Source: Mycolicibacterium celeriflavum (lineage in GTDB: Bacteria; Actinomycetota; Actinomycetes; Mycobacteriales; Mycobacteriaceae). Taken from it: a stretch of 64,000 nt of DNA. Positions 26,644-35,340 of the stretch are shown here, piece by piece. The stretch spans positions 4,898,001 through 4,962,000 of the forward strand of contig NZ_AP022591.1 in NCBI RefSeq assembly GCF_010731795.1, in the 5' to 3' direction. The first letter of the stretch is position 1; each line of letters opens with the position of its first letter. Both the position numbers and the translations under genes were made by a program. The notes under the pieces were generated by a model. That model searched no databases and was not told the origin of the DNA. It was given only the letters and a program-made list of their open reading frames with translations.

Positions 26644-27462
26644 ATGAGCCGTACTGACGAACTGTGGCGCTATGACGGGCGCCGCGTGGTCGTCACCGGA
26701 TGCGCGTCAGGCATCGGCGCCCACGTCGCCAGGCAGGTCGCCGATCTCGGCGCGTTGGTGATCGGACTCGACATCAAACCGCCCGCCGAGTCTGTCGGCG
26801 CGTTCATCGCACTGGACCTGTCGGATCCGGCGTCGATCGACCGGGCCGTCGACGAGATCGGCGACCGGGTCGATGCGCTGTTCAACATCGCCGGGGTGTC
26901 GTCGGGGATCAAAGATCCGCTGCGCGTGGTGGCGATCAACTTCCTCGGCACTCGGCGGTTGACCGAGGCGCTGGTACCGAGAATGCCGCCCGGTTCGGCG
27001 ATCGCGAACGTGTCGTCGCTGGCCGCCTCGGCCTACCGGGAGAACGCACCGGTGACGGTCGGACTGGTCGACACGGACTCGGTCGACGCGGGAATCGAGT
27101 GGTGTAAACGAAATCCCGAGGCACTGGCCGACGGCGGTGGTTACCGGTTGTCCAAGGAGGCGATCATCCTCTACGGCATGGCCCACGTTGCCGCGTTGGG
27201 TGCCAAGGGGATCCGGATCAACTGCACCGCCCCGGGGGTGACGGACACACCCATCCTCGACCAGCTGCGCACTGCGTACGGCCAGGGGTTCCTCGACTCC
27301 TTCCGTACTCCGCTCGGCCGCGCCGCGGAACCCGAAGAACAGGCCAGCGTCCTGACCTTCCTGAACAGCAGGGCAGCCAATTACCTCACCGGACAGGTGA
27401 TCTGGGTGGATGGCGGCACGATGGGGGAGACGGACCTCGCGGGATCGGTGCAGCGACGATGA
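26644..27462 (+). CDS. SDR, 3-alpha-hydroxysteroid dehydrogenase/carbonyl reductase-like
   Basis: 272-residue short-chain dehydrogenase with TGCASGIG near residue 18 and NIAGVSS. The catalytic Ser (NVSSLAAS) is separated from the YRLSK Tyr/Lys by a long insert of about 40 residues. That wide spacing is typical of HsdA-type 3alpha-hydroxysteroid dehydrogenase/carbonyl reductases. It probably interconverts a ring alcohol and ketone. It begins 3 bases after the LLM stop and is followed 9 bases later by the cyclase-family gene. Confidence 0.84.
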   Translation: MSRTDELWRYDGRRVVVTGCASGIGAHVARQVADLGALVIGLDIKPPAESVGAFIALDLSDPASIDRAVDEIGDRVDALFNIAGVSSGIKDPLRVVAINFLGTRRLTEALVPRMPPGSAIANVSSLAASAYRENAPVTVGLVDTDSVDAGIEWCKRNPEALADGGGYRLSKEAIILYGMAHVAALGAKGIRINCTAPGVTDTPILDQLRTAYGQGFLDSFRTPLGRAAEPEEQASVLTFLNSRAANYLTGQVIWVDGGTMGETDLAGSVQRR

Positions 27463-27471
27463 GAGGCGAGA

Positions 27472-28476
27472 ATGGCTGAGACTTCTTCCATGAGCGACTT
27501 CCGCCGGGTCGCCGACGACGTGCGCAACTGGGGCCGCTGGGGTGACGACGACGAACTCGGCACCCTCAACCTCATCACGCCCGAGAAGGTGGCCGAGGCC
27601 GCATCGCTAGTGAAGAAGGGCACGGTGATCCCGCTCGGCGGCGATTTCGGGTCGAACGGTCCGCAAGGAGCATTCCAGTTCCGGCCCAACCCCACCCACG
27701 TGATGACGGTCGACGGCGGGGACGCGAACACGCTGGCGCAGTACGGCCCGCAGTGGCTGCGGAACTCGGTGGCACACGAGGTCGGCGAGTTCTTCGTGGA
27801 CAACCCGTTCCGCTTCAACGACGACATGATCGTGATGCCGCTGCAGGCGGCCACGCAGTGGGACGCGCTGTCGCACGTGTACTACGAGGACAAGCTCTAC
27901 AACGGCTTCCCCGCGGACTCCGTGACCAGCTTCGGCGCTTTCCACTGCGGGATCGACAAGGTCGACGCCAAAGGCATCACATCCCGCGGCGTTCTGCTCG
28001 ACGTGGTGAAGCATCGCGGAGCCGACGTCTTTCTGGCGCCCGGAAGCCCCGTGACGCCAGACGAACTCGACGACATCGCCAAGGCCCAGGGAGTCACGAT
28101 CACCGCCGGCGACATCGTCGTCGTGCACACCGGGTGGTGGACCAGGTTCCTGTCGACCGGCGACGGCGCCGAACCCGGTTCCGGGCTGCACTGGACATGC
28201 GCCTCGTGGTTGCACGACCACGACGTCGCAGCGGTCGCCGCCGACAACCTGATGGTCGAGGATCCCGACCCGGCCAACGGAGTCGAGGGCACCTTCCTGC
28301 CGATGCACATGATCTGCCTGCGCGACATGGGCCTGATGTTCGGCGAGTACTGGGACCTCACCGGCCTGGCGGTCGACTGCGCCGCCGACGGCGTCTACGA
28401 GTTCCAGCTCATCGCGCCGCCGCTGAAAGTCGTTGGCGCGGTAGGTGCACCCGTCAGCCCGATCGCGATCAAGTAG
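27472..28476 (+). CDS. Cyclase-family (kynurenine formamidase-like) metal hydrolase
   Basis: 334-residue protein of the PF04199 putative cyclase family. The DDELGTLNLITPEK start and the ATQWDALSHVYYE motif, a variant of the metal-binding HxTHxDxxxH signature, are visible, together with GITSRGVLLDV and GDIVVVHTGWW. Members hydrolyse cyclic or amide substrates. In a ring-degradation cluster it may open a lactone or cyclic ketone product. RBS AGAGGCGAGA lies just before the ATG. The exact substrate is unknown. Confidence 0.8.
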   Translation: MAETSSMSDFRRVADDVRNWGRWGDDDELGTLNLITPEKVAEAASLVKKGTVIPLGGDFGSNGPQGAFQFRPNPTHVMTVDGGDANTLAQYGPQWLRNSVAHEVGEFFVDNPFRFNDDMIVMPLQAATQWDALSHVYYEDKLYNGFPADSVTSFGAFHCGIDKVDAKGITSRGVLLDVVKHRGADVFLAPGSPVTPDELDDIAKAQGVTITAGDIVVVHTGWWTRFLSTGDGAEPGSGLHWTCASWLHDHDVAAVAADNLMVEDPDPANGVEGTFLPMHMICLRDMGLMFGEYWDLTGLAVDCAADGVYEFQLIAPPLKVVGAVGAPVSPIAIK

Positions 28477-28489
28477 TAGGTGAAACCAG

Positions 28490-29080
28490 ATGACTGCACA
28501 CACCACGACTGGGGATACACCATTCGTCGTCGGACTCGGCGGCACCCTGCGGGCCAACTCGTCGACCGAGCGCGCGCTGCGTTGTTGTCTGGCATCGGTC
28601 GAACGGCAGGGCGGCCGGACGCGTCTGTTCTGCGGTGAAGACCTCAACCTGCCCATGTACGCGCCGCACGAACTCGAGCGCACACCAGGGGCCCTCGAAC
28701 TGGTCGGTGCGCTGCGCGACGCCGATGCCGTCGTCGTCGGATCGCCCGGCTACCACGGGGCGATCTCGGGGCTGGTCAAGAACGCGCTCGACTACATCGA
28801 GGACCTTCGTGAGGACCCTCGCGTCTACCTGGACAACACGCCGTGGGGATGCATCAGTTGTGCCTACGGCTGGCAGGCGGCGGTCGGCACGCTCGGACAG
28901 TTGCGCTCCATCGGGCACGCACTGCGTGCATGGCCGACCCCGATCGGGGTGGCAATCAACTCCGCCGACCAGATCTGGGACGCCCAAGGGCAGTTGATCC
29001 ACGACGCCACCCGAAACCAGCTGGACATGCTCGCCACCCAACTACTGTCTTTCGCCAGCACCGCCCGGGAGACCGCGTGA
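28490..29080 (+). CDS. NAD(P)H-dependent FMN reductase
   Basis: 196-residue flavodoxin-fold reductase. The phosphate-binding loop GGTLRANSSTERAL and SPGYHGAISGLVKNALDYIE are the hallmark segments of the SsuE/NADPH-dependent FMN reductase family. It should supply reduced FMN to the luciferase-like monooxygenase at 25309. It lies 13 bases after the cyclase-family gene, and its stop overlaps the GTG of the next hydrolase. Confidence 0.88.
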   Translation: MTAHTTTGDTPFVVGLGGTLRANSSTERALRCCLASVERQGGRTRLFCGEDLNLPMYAPHELERTPGALELVGALRDADAVVVGSPGYHGAISGLVKNALDYIEDLREDPRVYLDNTPWGCISCAYGWQAAVGTLGQLRSIGHALRAWPTPIGVAINSADQIWDAQGQLIHDATRNQLDMLATQLLSFASTARETA

Positions 29081-29931
29081 CCGCTTCGGGCGCTTCCGCG
29101 GAACGCAAGTCCGTCGTGGTTGACGGGCTTGTCACCGGCTACCTCGAAGCGGGACAAGGCGATCCGGTGGTGCTGCTGCACGGCGGCGAGTTCGGGGTGG
29201 GCGCCGAGATCGGCTGGGAGCGCAACATCGCCGCACTGGCCGAGCACTACCGCGTGCTGGCCCTCGACATGCTCGGCTTCGGCGAGTCGGCGAAGGTCGT
29301 CGACTTCAATGACGGCCGGGGCATGCGGATCCGGCACATCGCGCGGTTCTGCGAAGTCGTCGATGTCGACACCGCGCATTTCGTGGGCAATTCGATGGGC
29401 GCGGTGAACCTGTTCGTCGATGCCACCTCCGAATCGCCGGTGCTGCCCGCGCGCAGCCTGGTGACCATCTGCGGCGGCGGCGAGATTCAGCGCAACGAAC
29501 ACTCGGCCGTCCTCTACGACTACGACGCGACGCTCGCCGGGATGCGCCGGATCGTGGAGGCGCTGTTCTTCGACCCGTCGTATCCGGTCGACCAGGCATA
29601 CGTGCGGCGGCGCTATGAGGCCAGCATCGCACCCGGCGCGTGGGAAGCATTGGCTGCCGCGCGGTTTCGGCGCCCCGGCCTGGACGCACCGCCGTTGCCG
29701 TCGAGCAAGCGGGCCTACGGGCGCATCGACGTACCGACGCTGGTCGTCGAGGGCGGCGGCGACAAGCTGCTCCCGAACGGCTGGGCCGCCGAGATAGCGG
29801 GCCAGATATCAGGCGGCCGCTCGGCGGTGATCGAGAACGCGGGGCACTGCCCGCAGATCGAGCAACCCGACGCGGTCAACGAACTACTGCTCGGCTTCTT
29901 CGCCGAGATACACGAAGGGGCGGCGACATGA
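29077..29931 (+). CDS. Alpha/beta hydrolase (second)
   Basis: 284-residue serine hydrolase with HGGEFGVGAEIGW as oxyanion region, GNSMGA as nucleophile elbow and AGHCPQIEQP carrying the catalytic His. It resembles meta-cleavage product hydrolases, like the gene at 20134, so the cluster holds two enzymes of the class that could act at different stages. GTG start at 29077 overlaps the reductase stop; the end overlaps the next SDR (ATGA). Confidence 0.83.
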   Translation: MTASGASAERKSVVVDGLVTGYLEAGQGDPVVLLHGGEFGVGAEIGWERNIAALAEHYRVLALDMLGFGESAKVVDFNDGRGMRIRHIARFCEVVDVDTAHFVGNSMGAVNLFVDATSESPVLPARSLVTICGGGEIQRNEHSAVLYDYDATLAGMRRIVEALFFDPSYPVDQAYVRRRYEASIAPGAWEALAAARFRRPGLDAPPLPSSKRAYGRIDVPTLVVEGGGDKLLPNGWAAEIAGQISGGRSAVIENAGHCPQIEQPDAVNELLLGFFAEIHEGAAT

Positions 29932-30737
29932 CCGGCGAACTGGAAGGCAAGGTTGCGGTCGTCACCGGCGGTGCCTCCGGACTGGGCGAGGGCCTGGTGC
30001 GACGATTCTGTGCCGAGGGAGCCAAGGTGGTCGTCGGCGACATCGACTGCGACGGAGGCGCACAACTCGTCACGGACCTCGCGGACCAGATCCGGTTCGT
30101 CGAAACCGATGTGGCCGAGGTCGATCAGGTGACCCGATTGGTGACAACGGCCGTCGAGGAGTTCGATGGCCTGCACGTCATGGTGAACAACGCCGGCGTG
30201 TCGGGCAAGATGTTCCCGAAGTTCCTCGACGATGATCTCGCGGACTTCCACCGGGTGATGGCGATCAATGTGCTCGCCGTGATGGCGGGTACCCGTGACG
30301 CCGCCCGGCACATGTCCCGACACGGTGGCGGATCGATCATCAACCTGACCTCGATCGGCGGCATCCAGGCCGGCGGCGGGGTGATGACCTATCGCGCGTC
30401 CAAGGCGGCCGTCATCCAGTTCACCAAGTCGGCGGCAATTGATCTGGCGCATCACGAGATTCGTGTCAACGCGCTCGCGCCCGGCAACATCCGCACTGCG
30501 ATCGTGCGCAAGTCCGCGACGGGCGAGGACCTCGAAAAGCTGGAGGAGTTCGAGGCGAAGATCCGTGAACAGATGCGCAATGACCGCCCGCTGAAGCGGG
30601 AAGGCACGGTCGACGACGTCGCCGAGGCCGCGCTCTACTTCGCCACTGACCGATCGCGGTATGTCACCGGAACGGTGCTGCCGATCGACGGCGGCACGAG
30701 CGCGGGCAAGGTGATCGTTCGCAAGTCGACGCCATGA
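29928..30737 (+). CDS. Short-chain dehydrogenase/reductase
   Basis: 269-residue classical SDR with TGGASGLG near residues 13-20, NNAGVSG, the Ser in NLTSIGG and YRASK. The closing IDGGTSAG is typical of FabG-like members. It is coupled on both sides by four-base overlaps to the hydrolase and the TetR gene. The substrate is probably a secondary alcohol or ketone of the same pathway. Confidence 0.85.
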   Translation: MTGELEGKVAVVTGGASGLGEGLVRRFCAEGAKVVVGDIDCDGGAQLVTDLADQIRFVETDVAEVDQVTRLVTTAVEEFDGLHVMVNNAGVSGKMFPKFLDDDLADFHRVMAINVLAVMAGTRDAARHMSRHGGGSIINLTSIGGIQAGGGVMTYRASKAAVIQFTKSAAIDLAHHEIRVNALAPGNIRTAIVRKSATGEDLEKLEEFEAKIREQMRNDRPLKREGTVDDVAEAALYFATDRSRYVTGTVLPIDGGTSAGKVIVRKSTP

Positions 30738-31444
30738 CGACTTTAAATCAGTCGCTTGACTTAACCGTCGCGCAGCGGTTGACTGTGACCGTGACCACTG
30801 CCAGAAGTGTGCGCACCGAGCGCGCCAGCATCACGCGGGAAGCGATCTTGGCCGCCGCCGAGCGGCTGTTCGCCGAACATGGCGTGTACGCGGTATCGAA
30901 CCGCCAGGTCAGCGAGGCCGCCGGGCAAGGCAACAACGCCGCGGTCGGCTATCACTTCGGCACCAAGGCCGATCTGGTGCGCGCGATCGAGCAGAAGCAC
31001 CGCGTGTCGATCGAGCGGCTGCTGGCGCGCATGCTGGCAGCGATCGGGGACTCGACCGAATTGCGCGACTGGATCGCCTGCATGGTCTGTTCGCTCACCG
31101 AACACCTGGACCAACTCGGGAACCCGACGTGGTATGCGCGGTTCGCCGCGCAGGCGCTGGCCGACCCCGCCTACCAGAAGATCGTCGTCAAGGATGCGCT
31201 GGCCTCGCCGTCGCTGCTGCAGGTCGTCGACGGCATCACCCGCTGCCTGCCCGATCTGCCCATGCCGGTTGTCATCGAGCGCAACATCATGGTGCGCAAC
31301 CTGATGATGCACACCTGCGCCGATTTCGAACGGGCCTTCGCCGAGGGCGCCGACATGCCCAGAACCACCTGGAGTTCGGTGGCTTCGGGCCTCATCGACG
31401 CGATCGTCGGGTTGTGGCGGGCACCGATCACGGAGCAGCCCTGA
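30734..31444 (+). CDS. TetR-family regulator inside the catabolic run
   Basis: 236-residue regulator with a helix-turn-helix around GVYAVSNRQVSEAAGQGNNA and the YHFGTKADLVRAI recognition segment. The first 26 residues before the HTH are atypical, and a later GTG near 30785 could be the true start. AT-rich DNA with a short GTC/GAC palindrome at 30741-30766 may hold an internal promoter or its own operator. Its place within the operon suggests autoregulation and control of the ferredoxin/P450 pair that follows. Confidence 0.82.
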   Translation: MTTLNQSLDLTVAQRLTVTVTTARSVRTERASITREAILAAAERLFAEHGVYAVSNRQVSEAAGQGNNAAVGYHFGTKADLVRAIEQKHRVSIERLLARMLAAIGDSTELRDWIACMVCSLTEHLDQLGNPTWYARFAAQALADPAYQKIVVKDALASPSLLQVVDGITRCLPDLPMPVVIERNIMVRNLMMHTCADFERAFAEGADMPRTTWSSVASGLIDAIVGLWRAPITEQP

Positions 31445-31445
31445 C

Positions 31446-31640
31446 ATGAAAGTCGCAGTCGACCAAGACAAATGCGTGTCCTCCGGGCTGTGCGTGCTCA
31501 ACGCGAGCGACACCTTCGACCAGCGCGACGACGACGGCGTCGTGGTCCTGCTCGAGCACAGCCCCTCGGGGTCCCAGGCTGAGAACGCCCGCAAGGCGGC
31601 CGCGGCCTGCCCCGCACTCGCCATCCACATCGAGGAGTGA
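31446..31640 (+). CDS. 3Fe-4S ferredoxin, P450 partner
   Basis: 64-residue acidic ferredoxin. Cluster ligands are Cys10, Cys16 (CVSSGLC, lacking the middle Cys of a 4Fe-4S motif) and Cys55 followed by Pro. This is the pattern of actinobacterial 3Fe-4S ferredoxins that feed cytochromes P450. It starts one base after the TetR stop and is directly followed by a P450 gene, so partnership is almost certain. Confidence 0.92.
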   Translation: MKVAVDQDKCVSSGLCVLNASDTFDQRDDDGVVVLLEHSPSGSQAENARKAAAACPALAIHIEE

Positions 31641-31651
31641 GAAAGACACCC

Positions 31652-32890
31652 ATGTCCGACACCCTGACCGGAACCCCAGACGTTTCAGCGGATATTCCCG
31701 AGTACCCGATGGAGCGCGACGCCCGCTGCCCCTTCGCCCCACCGCCCCAGATGCTGAGAATGGGTGAGTCCAAATCGCTGTCACGGGTGCGCATCTGGGA
31801 CGGCAGCACGCCCTGGCTGATCACCGGTCACGCAGTCGCGCGCGGACTGTTCGCCGATCCGCGGGTCAGCGTCGATGACCGCCGCGAAGGGTTCCCGCAC
31901 TGGAACGAACACATGCTGTCCACGGTGCACAAGCGGCCGCGCTCGGTGTTCACCTCCGATGCCGAGGAGCACACGCGGTTCCGGCGGATGCTGTCCAAGC
32001 CGTTCACCTTCAAGCGGGTGGAGGGTCTGCGACCGGCCATCCAGCAGGTGACCGACGAGTGCATCGACAACATCCTCGCCGGCCCGCAACCTGCCGACAT
32101 CGTCACCGCCCTGGCGCTGCCCGTGCCCACCCGGGTGATCAGCGAGATGCTCGGAGTGCCTTACGAAGACCACGAGTTCTTCCAGCACCACGCCAACGTC
32201 GGCCTCGCCCGCTACGCGTCCGCCGAGGACGGCCAAAAGGGCGCGATGAGCCTGGCGAAATACCTGAGCGATCTGGTCAGGGCCAAGATGGAAAGCCCCT
32301 CCGAGGACGCGGTGTCCGACCTCGCCGAGCGCGTCAACGCCGGTGAGATCAGCGTCAAGGAGGCCGCGCAGTTGGGCACCGGGCTGCTCATCGCAGGGCA
32401 CGAGACCACGGCGAACATGATCGGTATCGGCGTGCTGGCACTGCTGGAGAATCCCGAACAGGCTGCGCTGCTGCGCGATTCGGATGATCCGAAATTCATC
32501 GCCAACGCGGTCGAGGAGCTGATGCGCTACCTGTCGATCATCCAGAACGGCCAGCGCCGCGTGGCCATCGAGGACATCGAGATCGCGGGCGAGACCATCC
32601 GTGCGGGTGAGGGCATCATCCTCGACCTGGCGCCGGCGAACTGGGACGCCAGCGCCTACCCCGAACCCGAAAAGCTCGATCTCGGCCGCGAGGCCGGCCA
32701 ACAGCTGGGCTTCGGCTACGGCCGGCACCAGTGCGTCGGTCAGCAGCTCGCCCGCGCCGAGTTGCAGATCGTGTTCCACACCTTGCTGCGGCGCATTCCG
32801 ACATTGCGCCTGGCCGTGCCGATCGACGAGGTGCCGTTCAAACACGACCGTCTCGCCTACGGCGTCTATGAGCTTCCGGTGGCCTGGTAG
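31652..32890 (+). CDS. Cytochrome P450
   Basis: 412-residue soluble haem monooxygenase. The I-helix AGHETTAN, the K-helix EELMR and the haem loop FGYGRHQCVGQQLARAE with Cys361 as the thiolate ligand are all intact. The ATG at 31652 is preferred to an in-frame GTG at 31637, which would sit against its own ribosome site. It forms a pair with the ferredoxin; no ferredoxin reductase is present in the window. Family and substrate cannot be fixed; a hydroxylation of a ring or alkyl carbon is expected. Confidence 0.92.
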   Translation: MSDTLTGTPDVSADIPEYPMERDARCPFAPPPQMLRMGESKSLSRVRIWDGSTPWLITGHAVARGLFADPRVSVDDRREGFPHWNEHMLSTVHKRPRSVFTSDAEEHTRFRRMLSKPFTFKRVEGLRPAIQQVTDECIDNILAGPQPADIVTALALPVPTRVISEMLGVPYEDHEFFQHHANVGLARYASAEDGQKGAMSLAKYLSDLVRAKMESPSEDAVSDLAERVNAGEISVKEAAQLGTGLLIAGHETTANMIGIGVLALLENPEQAALLRDSDDPKFIANAVEELMRYLSIIQNGQRRVAIEDIEIAGETIRAGEGIILDLAPANWDASAYPEPEKLDLGREAGQQLGFGYGRHQCVGQQLARAELQIVFHTLLRRIPTLRLAVPIDEVPFKHDRLAYGVYELPVAW

Positions 32891-32926
32891 TCAGGTCCGT
32901 TTCACAGCCCGATTGGAGTGTCAACG

Positions 32927-34093
32927 ATGTCAGCACCCAGCACCACTCTTTATCCTCCCGAGGGATTCGGTGCTCCCAAACACCGCAAAGGCCATGCCAC
33001 AGGCGATTTCGGACTTCCTGAGGGCACCGAGATCTTCTCGGCCGACAACCACATCTCGGTGGCCGACGACATCTTCTACGAACGCTTCCCCGAGGAGCTC
33101 AAGGGCGCCGCGCCGCGGATCTGGTACGAGGATGGCGCGTACATGGTCGGCATGAAGGGCAAGGCCTGGACCGGCGGCGATTTCGGCCGGGTGCTGATGC
33201 AGTACGACGACCTGGCCGGCGCCGCGTCCAACAACATCGAGGCCCGTGTCCGGGAGCTCAAAGAGGACGGCATCGACAGGGAGTTGGCCTTTCCCAACGC
33301 CGTGCTCGCGCTGTTCCACTACCCGGACAAGGCGTTGCGCGAGCGGGTGTTCCGGATCTACAACGAGCACATCGCCGATCTGCAGGAACGCAGCAAGGGC
33401 CACTTCTACGGCGTCGGACTGATCAACTGGTGGGACCCCAAGGGCACCCGCAGCACACTGGAGGAGCTGAAGTCACTGGGGCTGCGGACATTCCTGCTGC
33501 CGTTGAACCCGGGCAAGGACGACGACGGCAACATCTACGACTACGGCAGCACCGACATGGATGCGGTGTGGGACGAGATCGAGGAGGCCGGCGTGCCGGT
33601 CAGCCACCACATCGGTGAGACGCCGCCGAAGACGCCGTGCCAGCACAACAGCGTGGTGGTCGGCATGATGGTCAACGTCGACTCGTTCCGCGAACAGTTC
33701 GCCAAGTATGTGTTCTCCGGCATCCTCGACCGACATCCGAAGCTCAAGATCGGCTGGTTCGAAGGCGGTATCGCCTGGGTGCCGACGGCACTTCAGGACG
33801 CCGAGCACATGTTCGCCTCGTACCGGCACATGTTCAACCACCAACTCGACCACCCGGTCCGCCACTACTGGGACAACCACATGAGCGCGTCGTTCATGGT
33901 CGATCCGCTCGGTCTCGAGCTGATCGACAAGATCGGCGTGGACAACGTGATGTGGTCATCGGACTATCCGCACAACGAATCCACGTTCGGCTACTCGGAG
34001 AAGTCGCTGAAGACGGTCGTCGACGCGGTCGGGTCCGAAGACGCCATCAAGATCGTCAGCACCAACATCAAGAACTTCCTGGGGATCTCGTGA
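32927..34093 (+). CDS. Amidohydrolase-2 family metal-dependent hydrolase/decarboxylase
   Basis: 388-residue TIM-barrel protein of the PF04909 family, which contains decarboxylases and hydrolases. The N-terminal ADNHISV (DxH-type metal site), SHHIGE and SSDYPHNES carry the expected ligands. ATG at 32927 follows TTGGAG. The stop overlaps the GTG of the first M24 gene. A related protein is encoded at 60275, so two such enzymes belong to the wider regulon. Confidence 0.83.
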   Translation: MSAPSTTLYPPEGFGAPKHRKGHATGDFGLPEGTEIFSADNHISVADDIFYERFPEELKGAAPRIWYEDGAYMVGMKGKAWTGGDFGRVLMQYDDLAGAASNNIEARVRELKEDGIDRELAFPNAVLALFHYPDKALRERVFRIYNEHIADLQERSKGHFYGVGLINWWDPKGTRSTLEELKSLGLRTFLLPLNPGKDDDGNIYDYGSTDMDAVWDEIEEAGVPVSHHIGETPPKTPCQHNSVVVGMMVNVDSFREQFAKYVFSGILDRHPKLKIGWFEGGIAWVPTALQDAEHMFASYRHMFNHQLDHPVRHYWDNHMSASFMVDPLGLELIDKIGVDNVMWSSDYPHNESTFGYSEKSLKTVVDAVGSEDAIKIVSTNIKNFLGIS

Positions 34094-35340
34094 CTGTGAT
34101 GTCTACTGCGTCGCCGTCGGTCAACACGTCCTTCGACATACCCGAGCTGCCGGACCGCGCCCGGATGTACCGCGAATGCGGAGCCCGACTGCGCGACTCG
34201 ATGAACGAAAAAGGTGTCGACGCACTCGTTCTCATCGGCAACGGGAACGTCGTGTACGCGACCGGTGTCAGCTGGCCGCTGCTCGATGCCGGGCTGTCGC
34301 ATGTGGAGCGGCCGGCGGCGATCGTGCTCGCCGACGATCCGCACCCACACCTGTTCATGCCGCTGCGCGAGGGATCGGCCTCACAGTGCGAGGTGCCGGC
34401 CGATCACGTGCACGGCCCGCTGTACCTCGAATTCGACGAGGGCGTCGCACAATTCGCCAAGGTGCTGGCCGACCTGGTGCCCGCCGGCGGCTCCGTCGCG
34501 GTGGACGAACTGACCGGTGCGATGCGCCGCGCGTCGAGCACGCTGTTCCCCTCCGGCCCGCCGTCGGACGCCGCGCAGGTCGTGGGACCCGCCAAGTTGG
34601 TCAAGACGCCCGACCAGGTCTCGTGTGTCCGCAACGCCTGCCGCATCACCGAAGAAGCCATGGTCGACGTGCAGAAGGCGCTCGCGCCCGGGGTGCGGCA
34701 GGTCGACCTCTCCGCGGCGTTCGTCCGGCGGGCGTTCGAACTCGGGGCGACGGCCAACATGCTCGAGGCCATCTGGCAGGTGATGCCGACGACGAAGACC
34801 AGCGGGTCTGTCTGGACCACCACCGGCGACCTCGCGCTGCCGCTGCTGACCACCGAACGCGAACTCGAACGCGGAGACGTGTTGTGGACCGACGTCAGCA
34901 TCACCTACACGGGTTACTGCTCGGACTTCGGCCGCACCTGGCTCGTCGGCGATGAGCCGACGGACCGCCAGCAGGCCCAGTTCGAGAAGTGGCGCGAGAT
35001 CCTGTCCGCGGTGCTGGAAGTCACCAAGGCCGGTGCGACGTCCGGTGACCTGGCTCGCGCGGCGATCGCCGCCAACGGAGGCCGAAAGCCGTGGCTGCCC
35101 CACTTCTACCTCGGCCACGGAATCGGCACCAATGCGGCCGAAATGCCGATGATCGGAACCGATCTCGGCGAGGAGTTCGACGACAAGTTCGTGTTCCCGA
35201 CCGGGATGCTGCTGGTGCTGGAACCGGTGGTGTGGGAGGACGGTACCGGTGGTTATCGAAGCGAGGAGATCGTGGTGATCACCGACGACGGCTACCAATC
35301 GATCACCGACTACCCCTACGCACCCTACGGACGGATCTGA
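34090..35340 (+). CDS. M24 metallopeptidase-fold protein (creatinase/Xaa-Pro type), metal site intact
   Basis: 416-residue pita-bread-fold protein with an N-terminal creatinase-like domain. The five dinuclear metal ligands are visible: Asp in WTDVS, Asp in YCSDFG, His in LGHGIG, Glu in LEPVVW and Glu in SEEIV. Family members are aminopeptidases, prolidases or creatinases. In an otherwise acyl-CoA and ring-cleavage operon it may hydrolyse an amide or have an unusual C-N or C-C cleaving role. GTGA overlap with the preceding gene and a one-base overlap with the second M24 gene. Confidence 0.85.
   Translation: MTVMSTASPSVNTSFDIPELPDRARMYRECGARLRDSMNEKGVDALVLIGNGNVVYATGVSWPLLDAGLSHVERPAAIVLADDPHPHLFMPLREGSASQCEVPADHVHGPLYLEFDEGVAQFAKVLADLVPAGGSVAVDELTGAMRRASSTLFPSGPPSDAAQVVGPAKLVKTPDQVSCVRNACRITEEAMVDVQKALAPGVRQVDLSAAFVRRAFELGATANMLEAIWQVMPTTKTSGSVWTTTGDLALPLLTTERELERGDVLWTDVSITYTGYCSDFGRTWLVGDEPTDRQQAQFEKWREILSAVLEVTKAGATSGDLARAAIAANGGRKPWLPHFYLGHGIGTNAAEMPMIGTDLGEEFDDKFVFPTGMLLVLEPVVWEDGTGGYRSEEIVVITDDGYQSITDYPYAPYGRI

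Noticed and set aside
30741..30766. Short AT-rich GTC/GAC palindrome inside the TetR gene start as a member of the main regulon
   Set aside because: It does not match the GAGAAY-N3-RTTCTC pattern and may only mark a late start codon or local promoter.
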